A stretch of 64,000 bases of DNA from Bradyrhizobium sp. SZCCT0148 (GCF_018129985.1 NZ_JAFCKT010000003.1:528501-592500); one strand, 5' to 3'; positions 1 through 8,921 are shown, counted from the stretch's first letter. The notes: generated by a model not told the origin, from the letters alone. Made by a program: numbers and translations.

Positions 1-945
1 GAAGCGCGTCTGCTTCACGTCGATGCCGCGCGCCGCCATGAAGCCGACCCGGCTCTCGAACTGGTCGATCGCGGCCGTGAGGTCGAGCCTGGCGTCGGCC
101 GTGAGCGCACGCAACTCGGCGATGGAATCGTCGGGATTGCCCGCAATGGTCAGGAAGCGCTTGAGCACGGCGATCGCCTCGCGCGACAGCGCGCCGCCTT
201 TCAGCGTCGATTGCTCGAGGAAGCGATCGGCGATCTCGGCGGTGGTGCGGCCCCCGACATTGGTGGTGCCGGCAATCGACATCAGGTCGGTGACGAAGGC
301 GAGCGCGGCCTTGCGGTCGGAGCCGGCGAGCGCGGCCAGCACGCCCTGATATTCGCTGGGGCTCGCGGTGGTCGCAGCCGCCAGCTTCTCCAGATCCTGC
401 TCCAGGCTGATCTTGCGGTTGAAATCCTTGACCAGGCGGCGGCGCCAGACCGGATAGAGGTTCAGCGCATCGAGCAGCGCGTTGAACAGCCCCACGTCGC
501 CGGTGCGAATCTCGACGTCGTGGACACCGAAGGCCGCGGTCGCTTCGAGCCCAAGCGCCAACGTCTCGGCGTCGGCCGCGGCGCGGTCCTGGCGGCCGAA
601 CGATTCGATGCCCGCCTGCAGGAATTCACTGGCTCGGCCGCTGCGGTAGCGGAACACCGGACCGAGATAGCTGAACCCGGCCGGCTGGCCGGCGCGACCT
701 GAGGCGAGGTAATCGCGCGCCACCGGAATCGTCAGGTCCGGGCGCAGGCAGAGCTCTTCGCCGGTGAGGTCCGTGGTCAGGTACAGGCTCTTGCGGATGT
801 CCTCGCCGGAGAGATCCAGGAACGGCTCGGCCGGCTGCAGGATGGCAGGCTCCGCCCTGACGTAGCCGGCCTGCGCGAACGACAACAGCAGCGTATCCGC
901 CCAGGCGGCGGAGCCGGCAGCATTCGAGGTGGCAGTCGCGGTCAT
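1..945 (-). CDS. hisZ: ATP phosphoribosyltransferase regulatory subunit HisZ (3' end cut by window edge)
   Basis: Reading the minus strand from an ATG at 943-945 gives 315 uninterrupted codons that run off the left edge. The product resembles a histidyl-tRNA synthetase catalytic core, with AEPFLDLSGEDIRKSLYL near the N-terminus followed by CLRPDLTIPVAR (the motif-2-like region). HisZ is the HisRS paralogue that lacks aminoacylation and activates the short form of HisG in the first step of histidine synthesis. It is distinct from the full hisS at 57.9 kb. An in-frame ATG at 957 is an alternative start; neither has a convincing ribosome binding site. About 60-70 residues should be missing compared with the family length. 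hisG would be expected just beyond the left edge (inference). Confidence 0.88.
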   Translation of the reverse strand, partial: MTATATSNAAGSAAWADTLLLSFAQAGYVRAEPAILQPAEPFLDLSGEDIRKSLYLTTDLTGEELCLRPDLTIPVARDYLASGRAGQPAGFSYLGPVFRYRSGRASEFLQAGIESFGRQDRAAADAETLALGLEATAAFGVHDVEIRTGDVGLFNALLDALNLYPVWRRRLVKDFNRKISLEQDLEKLAAATTASPSEYQGVLAALAGSDRKAALAFVTDLMSIAGTTNVGGRTTAEIADRFLEQSTLKGGALSREAIAVLKRFLTIAGNPDDSIAELRALTADARLDLTAAIDQFESRVGFMAARGIDVKQTRF

Positions 946-1177
946 GACTGGGTCCATTGTCCCGGTGGAACCGGGCAGGGCAAGGGGAGGTAAGCTGAGT
1001 TGCGCTGCCCTTAGCATGGCCCGAAAGTGGTTTCGACCTCCAAAGGATCAATCGCTTAACGAGTTTGACGCGAGCCCCGTCCGCCGGTCCTCGGCTAAAA
1101 ACCGGGATTCGCCGTCACGCTGAAAAAGGTAATTGAATACCTCATTGCACCGGTGCCTCGGACGGGGCTGGACGGCA

Positions 1178-1405
1178 TCATTCAGGCTGGCCCGGGGACG
1201 TCTTCAGCTGGCTCGACGGATGATACGCCGGCACGGCCGGTGCAGTCACAGCGGACCCGGCTTCTTCCGCCAGCCGCTCCGCCAGCTCGAGGATCCTTCG
1301 CCTGCGGCCCGGGTCCCTGAGGCGGAGATACGCTCTGATCAGCCGCAGCTCGTCGCGTGCTCTCGCGTCAGATGCGACATCATCGTCCATCGTCACGCCT
1401 TCCAT
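1178..1405 (-). CDS. small hypothetical protein (75 aa) resembling the tail of XRE-type regulators
   Basis: A 75-codon frame on the minus strand. An internal ATG at 1390 would give 70 aa beginning MDDDVASDARARDELRLI. The segment LIRAYLRLRDPGRRRRILELAERLAEE looks like the C-terminal helix that follows the HTH in many alphaproteobacterial XRE-family proteins (pattern: LIRAY-x-x-I/L-x-DP-x-x-R-x-x-x-LELA). No helix-turn-helix is visible here, so it may be a stand-alone helical partner or a remnant. The residues after about 48 are low in predicted structure. The gene sits alone between hisZ and a divergent plus-strand gene. Function unknown. Confidence 0.5.
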   Translation of the reverse strand: MEGVTMDDDVASDARARDELRLIRAYLRLRDPGRRRRILELAERLAEEAGSAVTAPAVPAYHPSSQLKTSPGQPE

Positions 1406-1604
1406 CGCGCGCCACCTCGATACCGCACGTCATCGCGCCGTTGAATCCGCGAACGTGCGCCAACGTCATGTCGGCCATCGCTTCCGCAGCACGCCGGGGC
1501 CCAACCTTCATGTCACTGCGCGCAAGCGTCGGCGAGCAATTGCGATGCGGCCGAGCTTCACAATGAGAAATTGAGGACAGCTGGCAAGTCGTCGCATACT
1601 CATT

Positions 1605-2177
1605 TTGGGTATGGCGAGCGATCCGTTGGCACTGTTCGTCGTCTACAACACGAATGTTGGAATTCGATTCATGCGCAATGCTTCAGACATCATCCGCACG
1701 GTCTCGCGACACACGCTGGCCTATATGCTGTTTTCGATGAGTGAGTTGTTTCGGCACTACGATGAATTCGATCCGCTGGACCTTCTGATCGTTCACGCGG
1801 TCCTCAACGCGAATGTCATCCACGTGATGAACGATCCGGTGTTGGACGAGCAGTTCTCCAGCATTCACGACGTCGAGCCGGATGTGATCAAGCAGGGGAT
1901 TTCTCGTGCTGCGCTGTCTCGCTTCCTCAGCCTGCCGCTCGAGACGGTTCGCCGTCGCGTGACCGGGCTGAAGAGGCGGAAGATTCTCGAAGAGACTGAA
2001 GCAGGACTTATCGTGACCGAGCAGAACGCTTTCAGGTTTGGAAACAACCATGAACTGCAGAAGACCAACATGCTGCTGCTGACGAAGCTGCTTCGCGATC
2101 TCAAGCGCGCCGGCATCAACGGGCCGGACGATCTGCGCGCGTCCAGGGTGGCCACGTCGGCAAGGAAGGCAAAGTAA
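1605..2177 (+). CDS. winged-helix (MarR-like) protein of unknown role
   Basis: A 190-aa protein. The central segment, around residues 100-130 (ISRAALSRFLSLPLETVRRR, then VTGLKRRKILEE), has the look of a helix-turn-helix followed by a wing, as in MarR/IclR-like proteins that read a short, degenerate operator. The N-terminal 80 residues are helical and hydrophobic in places (HTLAYMLFSMSEL), which suggests dimerisation rather than membrane insertion. The C-terminus is basic. An ATG at 1611 is a possible alternative start. Ten bases downstream begins an AraC-type regulator on the same strand, so the two are probably co-transcribed and may act on a common target. Nothing in the sequence identifies that target. 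Confidence 0.72.
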   Translation: MGMASDPLALFVVYNTNVGIRFMRNASDIIRTVSRHTLAYMLFSMSELFRHYDEFDPLDLLIVHAVLNANVIHVMNDPVLDEQFSSIHDVEPDVIKQGISRAALSRFLSLPLETVRRRVTGLKRRKILEETEAGLIVTEQNAFRFGNNHELQKTNMLLLTKLLRDLKRAGINGPDDLRASRVATSARKAK

Positions 2178-2187
2178 GCGGCACGAC

Positions 2188-3198
2188 ATGGATCAGGGTC
2201 ATTTCGAGACTGCGCGCGACGGGACGCAAACGCTGGCGGCGGACCGCTTGATGTCCTTTCAGGGGCTCAAGCCATCGTCGGCCCTCGAGCTTCGGGCGTA
2301 TGACATCGACCATTTCGGCGAGACCGAGCGATATGCCGGCGCATCCAGCATGCCGCTGGCGGTCGGGACCACGGCCATCATGCGCGCCCGGCTCAGCCTG
2401 CCGAGCCTGACCCTGTCTCTGGTGAAGACTTTTCCGCGGATCATCCGAGGCTATCAACTGATGAATGCCATCGCCGTCGCGGTGCCGATGGATCACGTCA
2501 CCTCGGCCCGCATCAACGGGCAATCGGTCGGTCGTTCGATCATCATCCTGAAAGGCAATTCCGATTGTCTGGTCCATGAGCCGGAGGGCCGGCTGATCGC
2601 CGTCGTGTATCTCACTCCGCCCCGGCGCGAACCCTGGACACAACTGGGTGATGGCTATCACCTGTTGAACCCCGCACCGGACGTCCTCGCCTCATTGCGC
2701 CGTCTGGTATCCGACACGTTGGAGGCCGCAGCGCATGATCCTGATTTCCTGAGCGAGCCGATATCGTTGAGCGTCGTCGAGCAATCATTGCTCAGAACGA
2801 TGGAAGCTGCGCTAACCACCGGCGCGACAGACCGTCCCGCGACGCCCGTGATGAACGGCTATCGCCGGATCGTTGCGGACATGGAACGGCTGATCCAGCA
2901 GGATCTGACGATCTCGCCGAAGACGCCTGAAATCGCAGAGCAGGTCGGGGTGTCCGTCCGCACGCTCCAGAGCGCGACACAGGCCATTTGCGGCATCAGT
3001 CCGCATCGCTATAGCCGGGTTCTGCGGCTCTGGTCGGTGCGCAAGCAACTGCGCATCGGTGCAGGACGGCGCAGCGTGAAGGCCTGTGCGATTGCGCACG
3101 GTTTCTGGCATCTGGGCGAGTTCGCGGCGAGCTACAAGGCGGCTTTCGGCGAACTGCCTTCTGAGACCTTGCACCGCGCAATGCGGGAAACGATCTAG
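2188..3198 (+). CDS. AraC family transcriptional regulator
   Basis: A 336-aa protein with the two-domain plan of AraC/XylS regulators. Residues 1-220 form an unrecognised effector or dimerisation half. Residues about 230-330 carry two helix-turn-helix units: EIAEQVGVSVRTLQSATQAI, the linker GISPHRYSRVLRL, then CAIAHGFWHLGEFAASYKAAFGELPSE. The second unit keeps the family signature A-x-x-x-GF-x-x-x-x-x-F-x-x-x-(Y/F)-x-x-x-(F/Y)-G-x-x-P. Sensory halves like this one, with a QSVGRSIIIL-type beta-rich region, occur in many rhizobial regulators of unknown ligand. It follows the winged-helix gene by 10 bases, and its stop overlaps the convergent rsmE stop by four bases. Confidence 0.85.
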   Translation: MDQGHFETARDGTQTLAADRLMSFQGLKPSSALELRAYDIDHFGETERYAGASSMPLAVGTTAIMRARLSLPSLTLSLVKTFPRIIRGYQLMNAIAVAVPMDHVTSARINGQSVGRSIIILKGNSDCLVHEPEGRLIAVVYLTPPRREPWTQLGDGYHLLNPAPDVLASLRRLVSDTLEAAAHDPDFLSEPISLSVVEQSLLRTMEAALTTGATDRPATPVMNGYRRIVADMERLIQQDLTISPKTPEIAEQVGVSVRTLQSATQAICGISPHRYSRVLRLWSVRKQLRIGAGRRSVKACAIAHGFWHLGEFAASYKAAFGELPSETLHRAMRETI

Positions 3199-3950
3199 CC
3201 GCTTCCGCCGCCCCAATCGCCCAATACGGCCTGCACCAGCGCCAGCGCCGCCACCGCGGCAGTGTCGGCCCGCATGATCCGCGGACCCAGGGCCAGCCGC
3301 AGGATTTTCGGCTGCCGCAGCAGCAGCGCCCGCTCTTCCTCGGCAAAGCCGCCTTCGGGACCGATCAGCACATCGATGCCCCCTCCGGCAGCACGGGCGT
3401 TTCGCAGGCTCTCGACGGGGTTTTGTACCTCGGCCGCCTCATCGCAGAAAATCAGCAGGCGATCTGTTGAGCGTTGGCTGAGGAAGCGCTCCAGCGGCAC
3501 CGGCTCGGCAACGCTGGCGATGCTCAGGATGCCGCATTGCTCCGCCGCCTCGACGACATTGGCACGCATCCGTTCGGTGTTGACCCGGGAGGCCTGGGTA
3601 AACCGGGTCAGGACCGGGTGCAGGGCGGCGGCGCCCATCTCGATGGCCTTCTGGACCATGTAGTCGAGCCGGGCATGCTTGAGCGGGGCGAAAACGTAGG
3701 CGACGTCAGGCAGCCTGTCCTGGGGGCGGGTCTGCTGAAGGATCACGAGGCCGTCCGGCCGCTTGCGGCCTTCGATGGCGGCCTGCCACTCGCCGTCCCG
3801 GCCGTTGAAGGCCAGGACCTCGGCTCCGGCGGCCAGTCGCAGCACATTGCCGAGATAATTGCTCTGGTCGCGGTCGAGCGGGATCCTGGCGTCCTGGGCG
3901 AGGGGAGCGTCGACGAACAGACGGGGGGCGCGAAAATCGTGGGAGGGCAT
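3195..3950 (-). CDS. rsmE: 16S rRNA (uracil-1498 N3)-methyltransferase RsmE
   Basis: A 251-aa SPOUT-class methyltransferase that modifies U1498 in the decoding centre of 16S rRNA using S-adenosylmethionine. The N-terminal PUA-like region (residues 10-80) is followed by the trefoil-knot domain. Diagnostic motifs are EAAEQ at 134-138, IGPEGGF at 196-202, and LGPRIMRADTA at 221-231. The last is the family's LG-x-R-I-L-R-x-E-T-A motif, with Asp in place of the usual Glu. Length matches the family (about 245 aa). It converges with the AraC gene by a four-base overlap. Its start is divergent from the exported-protein gene at 4161 across about 210 bases of promoter DNA. Confidence 0.93.
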   Translation of the reverse strand: MPSHDFRAPRLFVDAPLAQDARIPLDRDQSNYLGNVLRLAAGAEVLAFNGRDGEWQAAIEGRKRPDGLVILQQTRPQDRLPDVAYVFAPLKHARLDYMVQKAIEMGAAALHPVLTRFTQASRVNTERMRANVVEAAEQCGILSIASVAEPVPLERFLSQRSTDRLLIFCDEAAEVQNPVESLRNARAAGGGIDVLIGPEGGFAEEERALLLRQPKILRLALGPRIMRADTAAVAALALVQAVLGDWGGGSG

Positions 3951-4160
3951 CGTTCAGGGGTCCGATTTGGGGCCGTTCTTAACCGAAAGCAGCCATTCCG
4001 GGGGTAAATATTGCCGAAACGGTGCGTCCCCGCGCCGCGCTCTTGCCCTATTCAACGGGTTGTTAAGCGTCGGCGGGAATCGTAAAACCGCGAACACGCT
4101 GGTTGCGCTTCAATTGGGAAGGCGCCGAACCCCGTAGCTCCTGCCGGAGAGACTATCCTG

Positions 4161-4823
4161 ATGATCCGTCATTTGATGGTTCCGATCACTGCCGCCATGG
4201 TCACCCTGAGCGCCGCGGGCGCCTATGCGCAGAGCGCCTTTCCGGCGCCGCTGCCGAACCAGGCCGCTACCAGTTCCGCGTTTCCCCCGGTGAACGGCTC
4301 GGCGCCAGTTGCTTCGGTCGGCACGGCTCCGCAATCGTCCTTTCCCGTGAACGGCGCCGCGCCCGTTGGCGGCGCTGGCGCGTTCAGCGCGGCCCCGCCG
4401 ACCCAGGGCGGCCCGGGCGAGGACTGCATGAAGGCTTTCATGCCCCTGCGCGAGGAAGCCGAGAAGCGCGGCAAACTGATCAAGGCCGCGAGCGACCGTC
4501 ACGCGCCCCCTGACGAGGCCTGCAAGCTGATCCGCAATTTCAGCCAGGCCGAGTCCAAGATGATCAAATATATCGACACCCACGCCGCCAAATGCGGAAT
4601 CCCGCCGCAGATCGGCGACCAGATGAAGTCCGGTCACAAGAACACTGAGGCCATGGCGACGAAGGTCTGCAACGTCGCTCAGCAAATGCAGAACCAGCCA
4701 CGCGGCCCGGCCGGCCCGTCGCTCAGCGAGGTGCTGGGTTCGGGCTCGGCGCCTGAGGCCAATGCCGGCAAGAAGGGCGGCAGCACCTTCGACACGCTCA
4801 ACGGCAACGTCCTGACCCGATGA
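4161..4823 (+). CDS. exported hypothetical protein (220 aa)
   Basis: The N-terminus MIRHLMVPITAAMVTLSAAG followed by AYAQS is a clear Sec signal peptide with an AxA cleavage site near residue 24. Residues 25-95 are rich in Ala, Pro, Ser and Phe, with the short repeat P(V/A)NG seen several times, and are probably disordered. Residues 95-175 hold a compact helical region with four cysteines (EDCMKAF, EACKLI, AKCGIP, KVCNVA), which could form two disulfides in the periplasm. The stop overlaps the ubiA start (ATGA), so the two are translationally coupled. The family is common in Bradyrhizobium and relatives but has no known function. Confidence 0.78.
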   Translation: MIRHLMVPITAAMVTLSAAGAYAQSAFPAPLPNQAATSSAFPPVNGSAPVASVGTAPQSSFPVNGAAPVGGAGAFSAAPPTQGGPGEDCMKAFMPLREEAEKRGKLIKAASDRHAPPDEACKLIRNFSQAESKMIKYIDTHAAKCGIPPQIGDQMKSGHKNTEAMATKVCNVAQQMQNQPRGPAGPSLSEVLGSGSAPEANAGKKGGSTFDTLNGNVLTR

Positions 4824-5749
4824 GCGACACGTCCGCCCCCGTTGCCGATTCCACCGGCAACTGGGTCGATACGCACGCGCCGCAATGGGCACGGCCCTAT
4901 TTGCGCTTGTCCCGCTTCGATCGTCCGATCGGCTCCTGGCTGCTGTTGATGCCGTGCTGGTGGTCGGCAGCGCTCGCGAGCGGCATGGCGCATGACGTTC
5001 GCGGACTGCCGCTCACCATCGTGCTGTTCTTCATCGGCGCCTTCGTGATGCGCGGGGCGGGCTGCGCCTGGAACGACATCACCGACCGCGACCTCGACGC
5101 CAAGGTCGAGCGCACCCGCTCGCGGCCGTTGCCCTCGGGGCAGGTGAGCACGAAGCAGGCGCTGGCCTTCATGATCGCGCTGGCCGTGACCGGTCTCGTC
5201 GTCTTGCTGCAGTTCAACCGCTTCGCGGTCCTGACCGGCATCGCCTCGCTCCTGATTGTCGCGATCTATCCCTTCATGAAGCGGATCACCTGGTGGCCGC
5301 AGATCGTGCTCGGCCTCGCTTTTTCGTGGGGCGCCCTGATGGGATTTGCCGTCACCTTCGGACGCATCGACGTCACCGCACTGGTGCTCTATGCCGGCGC
5401 GATTTCATGGGTGATCGGCTATGACACGATCTACGCCCATCAGGACGCCGAGGACGACGCGCTGATCGGCGTCAAGTCCACCGCGCGCCTGTTCGGCGCG
5501 CATACGCAGCAGGCGTTGATCCTGTTCTACGGGCTCGCTGTGATGTTGATCGGCGTCGCTCTCGCCTCCGCCGATGCGCGCTGGCCGGCCTGGCTCGGCC
5601 TGATCGCCTTCGCCGCACATCTGGCATCGCAAATCGTGCGCTTGCGGATCGAGGATCCCGAGCTTTGTCTGCGCCTGTTCAAGTCGAACAGGGATGCCGG
5701 TCTGTTGCTCTTCGCGGGATTGCTCGCCGACGCGGTGATGCGGGCGTAG
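4820..5749 (+). CDS. ubiA: 4-hydroxybenzoate polyprenyltransferase UbiA
   Basis: A 309-aa integral membrane prenyltransferase that attaches the polyprenyl chain to 4-hydroxybenzoate in ubiquinone synthesis. The first aspartate-rich motif, NDITDRDLD at residues 85-93, is the Mg-pyrophosphate site. The second is represented by YDTIYAHQDAEDD near residue 200. Eight or nine hydrophobic segments are visible. The region RLSRFDRPIGSWLLLMP near residue 30 is typical of UbiA rather than of haem O or chlorophyll prenyltransferases. Its ATG overlaps the stop of the preceding exported-protein gene. A palindromic repeat begins a few bases after the stop. Confidence 0.94.
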   Translation: MSDTSAPVADSTGNWVDTHAPQWARPYLRLSRFDRPIGSWLLLMPCWWSAALASGMAHDVRGLPLTIVLFFIGAFVMRGAGCAWNDITDRDLDAKVERTRSRPLPSGQVSTKQALAFMIALAVTGLVVLLQFNRFAVLTGIASLLIVAIYPFMKRITWWPQIVLGLAFSWGALMGFAVTFGRIDVTALVLYAGAISWVIGYDTIYAHQDAEDDALIGVKSTARLFGAHTQQALILFYGLAVMLIGVALASADARWPAWLGLIAFAAHLASQIVRLRIEDPELCLRLFKSNRDAGLLLFAGLLADAVMRA

Positions 5750-5755
5750 GTCTTG

Positions 5756-5840
5756 TAGGGTGGGCAAAGGCGCACGTGCGCCGTGCCCGCGATCTCTCAA
5801 TGCTGGATAGAAGGCGTGGGCACGCTCTTTGCCCACCGTA
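5756..5840. repeat. dispersed palindromic repeat, family A, copy 1
   Basis: Begins TAGGGTGGGCAAAGGCGC and ends with the near-complement CACGCTCTTTGCCCACC, so the transcript could fold into a long imperfect hairpin. The same element recurs at 27468-27556 and 60381-60471. It lies between the convergent ends of ubiA and the DUF6101 gene. Confidence 0.85.
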
Positions 5841-5851
5841 CCGGATCACAC

Positions 5852-6370
5852 TTAGTTCCGCGCGATGATCTCGCGTTCTTCGCGGTGAACCGACAATTCA
5901 CGTGCCATCGCAACGCGGCGGCGCATCAGGAATTTCGGACGGCGGGCGCGGATCGCATTGGCGCGGCGGCGGCGGGCGGCAGGCTTGCGCGCGCCTTCGT
6001 CGAGCTGCGGAAGCGCGAACAACTCGCTCCAGATCGCCAAGGCCTCGACGAGTTCGTCGTCGTTGGCGCCGACCAGCAGCGGAACGGAGAGCGAGGGATC
6101 GCGATGCACGAGGACGATGGCCTGCGCCTCGTCATTGCCGCGCAGCGCGACGCCGATGAAATCGCTGACGCGGACGTTGATCGCCATCTGCATGCCGCGA
6201 ACGGCACGGCGAAGCACGACACGTTCGCGATGAAGCTCGATCTGCCTCGTATATCCGTCGGCGCGCGGATCATGCGCATCGAAGCGGACTGGAAGGGAAA
6301 GGGGGTCGAGCCGCAGGGAGCGGCTCGACCCGGCGGGAGCGATCCCGCATGTTGCTGTTTGACGCCTCAC
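5852..6370 (-). CDS. DUF6101 family protein
   Basis: A 172-aa protein from a GTG start at 6368-6370. The start is preceded on the minus strand by a purine-rich GGGGAGAAC about ten bases away. Recognisable family stretches are GSSRSLRLDPLSLPVRFDAH, a central VELHRERVVLRR-like segment, and VHRDPSLSVPLLV. The C-terminal 40 residues are strongly basic (ARRRRANAIRARR), suggestive of contact with nucleic acid or membrane. The family is restricted largely to Bradyrhizobium and neighbours and has no established role. The predicted fold is mostly beta with a helical tail, reminiscent of PilZ-like domains, but that is only a guess. Confidence 0.75.
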   Translation of the reverse strand: MRRQTATCGIAPAGSSRSLRLDPLSLPVRFDAHDPRADGYTRQIELHRERVVLRRAVRGMQMAINVRVSDFIGVALRGNDEAQAIVLVHRDPSLSVPLLVGANDDELVEALAIWSELFALPQLDEGARKPAARRRRANAIRARRPKFLMRRRVAMARELSVHREEREIIARN

Positions 6371-6480
6371 GGCTTTAGTTCTCCCCGCCAGGATTATGTT
6401 CCCGGTCGATGTGAGGACCTTAGCGCGCGGCTTTCCGAAACCGCTTAAAAAGGCTGGTTAACCCACCGTCACTGTGGCTC

Positions 6481-6558
6481 ATGATTGACAAGACCTTGGC
6501 ACGCATGATTGACGAGACATTGCGTCAAAGGCGCGAATCTGAGCTTCTGGCAGGCTGA
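6481..6558 (+). CDS. possible 25-codon leader ORF with an internal repeat
   Basis: ATG at 6481 opens a frame of 25 codons, MIDKTLARMIDETLRQRRES then ELLAG, closing with TGA at 6556-6558. The next gene's upstream ATG lies two bases later, at 6561. Two adjacent 24-base units (6481-6504 and 6505-6528) encode MIDKTLAR and MIDETLRQ. No good ribosome binding site precedes it. It could be a coupled leader for pmbA, or simply a duplicated promoter-proximal sequence. Confidence 0.25.
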   Translation: MIDKTLARMIDETLRQRRESELLAG

Positions 6559-6635
6559 AAATGCTTGAAGTCCGCGCGATCAGGGCACATCTGTGGGTTC
6601 CGGTCCCGAACCCCCGCCCCAACAGGATTTCGTTC

Positions 6636-8054
6636 GTGAACTCTTCACCATCCGCAAGCTCGACGCTTTCGTCCAAGGATTCCTCCAAGGGGTCAAAGGC
6701 CAGCCGCGACCTGTTCGACCAGTCCGCTTTGTCGGTTCTGGCGCAGCGGCTGGTGGAGGCGGCAAAGCGCGCAGGCGCGGATGCGGCCGACGCGGTCGCG
6801 GTGCGCGGCGTCTCGCAAGGGGTCGAGGTGCGCGATGGACGCGTCGAGGAATCCGAGCGCTCCGAGGGTGACGACGTCGGCCTGCGCGTGCTGGTCGGCC
6901 AGCGCCAGGCGGTGGTCTCGACCAACGACGTCAGCGGCGATGCGGTGACCAAGCTTGCCGAACGCGCGGTCGCGATGGCGCGCGTCGCGCCCGACGACAA
7001 ATATGTCGGCCTCGCGGACCCATCGCTGCTCGCGCGCGACTTCCCCGATCTCGACCTGCTCGATCCCGACGTGCCGGCCACCAGCGAGCTCGAGCGCCGC
7101 GCGCTCGAAGCCGAGGCTGCGGCCCTCGCCGTGAAGGGCGTCACCAAATCCGGCGGCGCCTCGGCGTCGGCAGGCATGGGCGGCATGGTGCTGGTCACCT
7201 CGACCGGCTTCCACGGTTCTTACCTGCGCTCCAGCCAGGGCATCTCCGCCACCGCAATCTCCGGCGAAGGCACCGGCATGGAGCGCGATTACGACTTCAC
7301 CTCGGCGCCGCACGGCGCCGACCTGTTGTCGCCCGGCATCGTCGGCCGTTCCGCCGGCGAGCGCACCGTGGCGCGCTCCAATCCGCGCAAGGTCGAGACC
7401 TGCAAGGTGCCCGTCGTGTTCGATCCGCGCGTCGCGGGTTCGCTGGTCGGCCATCTTGTCGGCGCCATCAACGGCGCCTCGATCGCACGCAAGACCAGCT
7501 TCCTGAAGGACAAGCTCGGCCAGCAGCTGTTTGCCAAGAACATCCGCATCATCGACGATCCCCTGCGCAAGCGCGGGCTGCGCTCGCAGACCTTCGACGC
7601 CGAGGGCGTTGCGGTGAAGAAGACCGCGCTGGTCGACGAGGGCGTGCTGACGACCTGGCTGCTCGACTGCGCCACCGCGCGCGAGCTCGGCCTTGCCACC
7701 ACCGGCCATGCCCACCGCGGCGTGTCGTCCTCGCCTTCGCCGGGGCCGTACAATCTGCATCTCGAGCCCGGCACGCCGACGCCCGCCGAGCTGATCGCCG
7801 ACATCAAGCAGGGATTCTACGTCACCGATCTGATCGGCTCCGGCGTGAACGGCGTCACCGGCGATTACAGCCGCGGCGCTTCCGGCTTCTGGATCGAGAA
7901 CGGCGAGATCACCTATCCCGTCAGCGAGGTGACGATCGCCGGTCATCTGTTCGAGATCTTCAAGTCGATGCAGCCTGCCAACAATCTCGAGTTCCGCTAC
8001 GGCATCAATGCGCCGACGGTGCGCATCGAGGGATTGACGCTTGGCGGACGTTGA
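6636..8054 (+). CDS. pmbA: TldD/PmbA family protein (TldE-type, non-catalytic partner)
   Basis: TldD and TldE (PmbA) form a heterodimeric protease that opens and degrades unfolded peptides, matures microcin-like peptides and helps clear the CcdA antitoxin. This protein lacks the HExxxH zinc motif of TldD and carries PmbA features: GVEVRDGRVEESERSEGDDV near the N-terminus and SGVNGVTGDYSRGASGFWIE near the C-terminus. The GTG at 6636 is chosen because it gives about 472 aa, typical for rhizobial PmbA, and follows AGGA by eight bases. An ATG at 6561 would add 25 unlike residues. It overlaps the next gene by 14 bases. The catalytic TldD is not in the window. Confidence 0.88.
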   Translation: MNSSPSASSTLSSKDSSKGSKASRDLFDQSALSVLAQRLVEAAKRAGADAADAVAVRGVSQGVEVRDGRVEESERSEGDDVGLRVLVGQRQAVVSTNDVSGDAVTKLAERAVAMARVAPDDKYVGLADPSLLARDFPDLDLLDPDVPATSELERRALEAEAAALAVKGVTKSGGASASAGMGGMVLVTSTGFHGSYLRSSQGISATAISGEGTGMERDYDFTSAPHGADLLSPGIVGRSAGERTVARSNPRKVETCKVPVVFDPRVAGSLVGHLVGAINGASIARKTSFLKDKLGQQLFAKNIRIIDDPLRKRGLRSQTFDAEGVAVKKTALVDEGVLTTWLLDCATARELGLATTGHAHRGVSSSPSPGPYNLHLEPGTPTPAELIADIKQGFYVTDLIGSGVNGVTGDYSRGASGFWIENGEITYPVSEVTIAGHLFEIFKSMQPANNLEFRYGINAPTVRIEGLTLGGR

Positions 8055-8859
8055 GGCGAACGCCCCGGGCGAAACCATCCTGACGCGCGACGCGGCGCTG
8101 CTGCGGGATACGGTGCGCGAAGCAGGCGCGCTGGCGCAGTCGATGTTCCGCACCGAATTGAAGACATGGACCAAGGGTGCGTCCTCGCCGGTGTCCGAAG
8201 CCGACATCGCCGTCAACGACCTGCTCGAAACGCGCCTGCGCGGCGCGACGCCGGATTACGGCTGGCTGTCGGAGGAGAGCGCCGACGATGCGGCGCGGCT
8301 GTCGCGACGGCTGACCTGGATCGTCGATCCCATCGACGGCACGCGCAACTATCTCAACGGCCACGAGGATTGGTGCGTCAGCGTCGCACTGGTCGAGGAG
8401 ACCGCGCCGGTGCTGGCCGCGGTGTTCGCGCCTGTGAGCGGCGAGTTCTTTTTCGCCGCACGCGGCCAGGGCACCACGCTGAACGGCGCAGCCGTGCAGG
8501 CTTCGCCCGGATCCACGCTCGACTTTTCCCGCGTCGCCGGCCCGAAGCCGATGGTCGAGCGGCTCAACGGCTCGGGCGGCGAAATCAAGCTGCATCCGCG
8601 AATCGGCTCGCTCGCACTGCGGCTGTGCCGGGTCGCCCATGGCGCGCTGGATGCGGCTTTTGCGGGGGGCAACAGCCATGATTGGGACCTTGCGGCGGCC
8701 GATTTGATCGTGCAGGAAGCCGATGGTAGAATGAGCGACCTCTCCGGAGAACCCATCCTCTATAACCGCCGGGAAGTGGCGCACGGGGTGCTGGTGGCAG
8801 CGGGACGCGATCGTCATGCGGGCATTGTCGCGCATTTTCGAAACCGTCCCTTGGCCTAA
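8041..8859 (+). CDS. inositol monophosphatase family protein (CysQ-like)
   Basis: A 272-aa lithium-sensitive phosphatase of the FBPase/IMPase superfamily. Metal-binding motifs are all present: EES at 78-80, DPIDGT at 96-101 and WDLAAAD at 215-221. Family members hydrolyse inositol-1-phosphate or 3'(2'),5'-bisphosphonucleotides. The sequence does not settle which, but its place in a lipid A/Kdo cluster is conserved in rhizobia. The start is a TTG at 8041 inside the end of pmbA, preceded by GAGGGA at a suitable distance, which implies translational coupling. An internal ATG would delete the first lobe, so TTG is preferred. Confidence 0.88.
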   Translation: MADVEANAPGETILTRDAALLRDTVREAGALAQSMFRTELKTWTKGASSPVSEADIAVNDLLETRLRGATPDYGWLSEESADDAARLSRRLTWIVDPIDGTRNYLNGHEDWCVSVALVEETAPVLAAVFAPVSGEFFFAARGQGTTLNGAAVQASPGSTLDFSRVAGPKPMVERLNGSGGEIKLHPRIGSLALRLCRVAHGALDAAFAGGNSHDWDLAAADLIVQEADGRMSDLSGEPILYNRREVAHGVLVAAGRDRHAGIVAHFRNRPLA

Positions 8860-8921
8860 AGCGCTTTTTGTCGTGCTTCTCGAACACTGCTTTGCCGGGC
8901 AGCCCGTTAGGAACAGAACTC

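Noticed and set aside
6693..8216. A 507-codon minus-strand frame opposite pmbA
   Set aside because: The plus-strand pmbA and the phosphatase gene account for the region.
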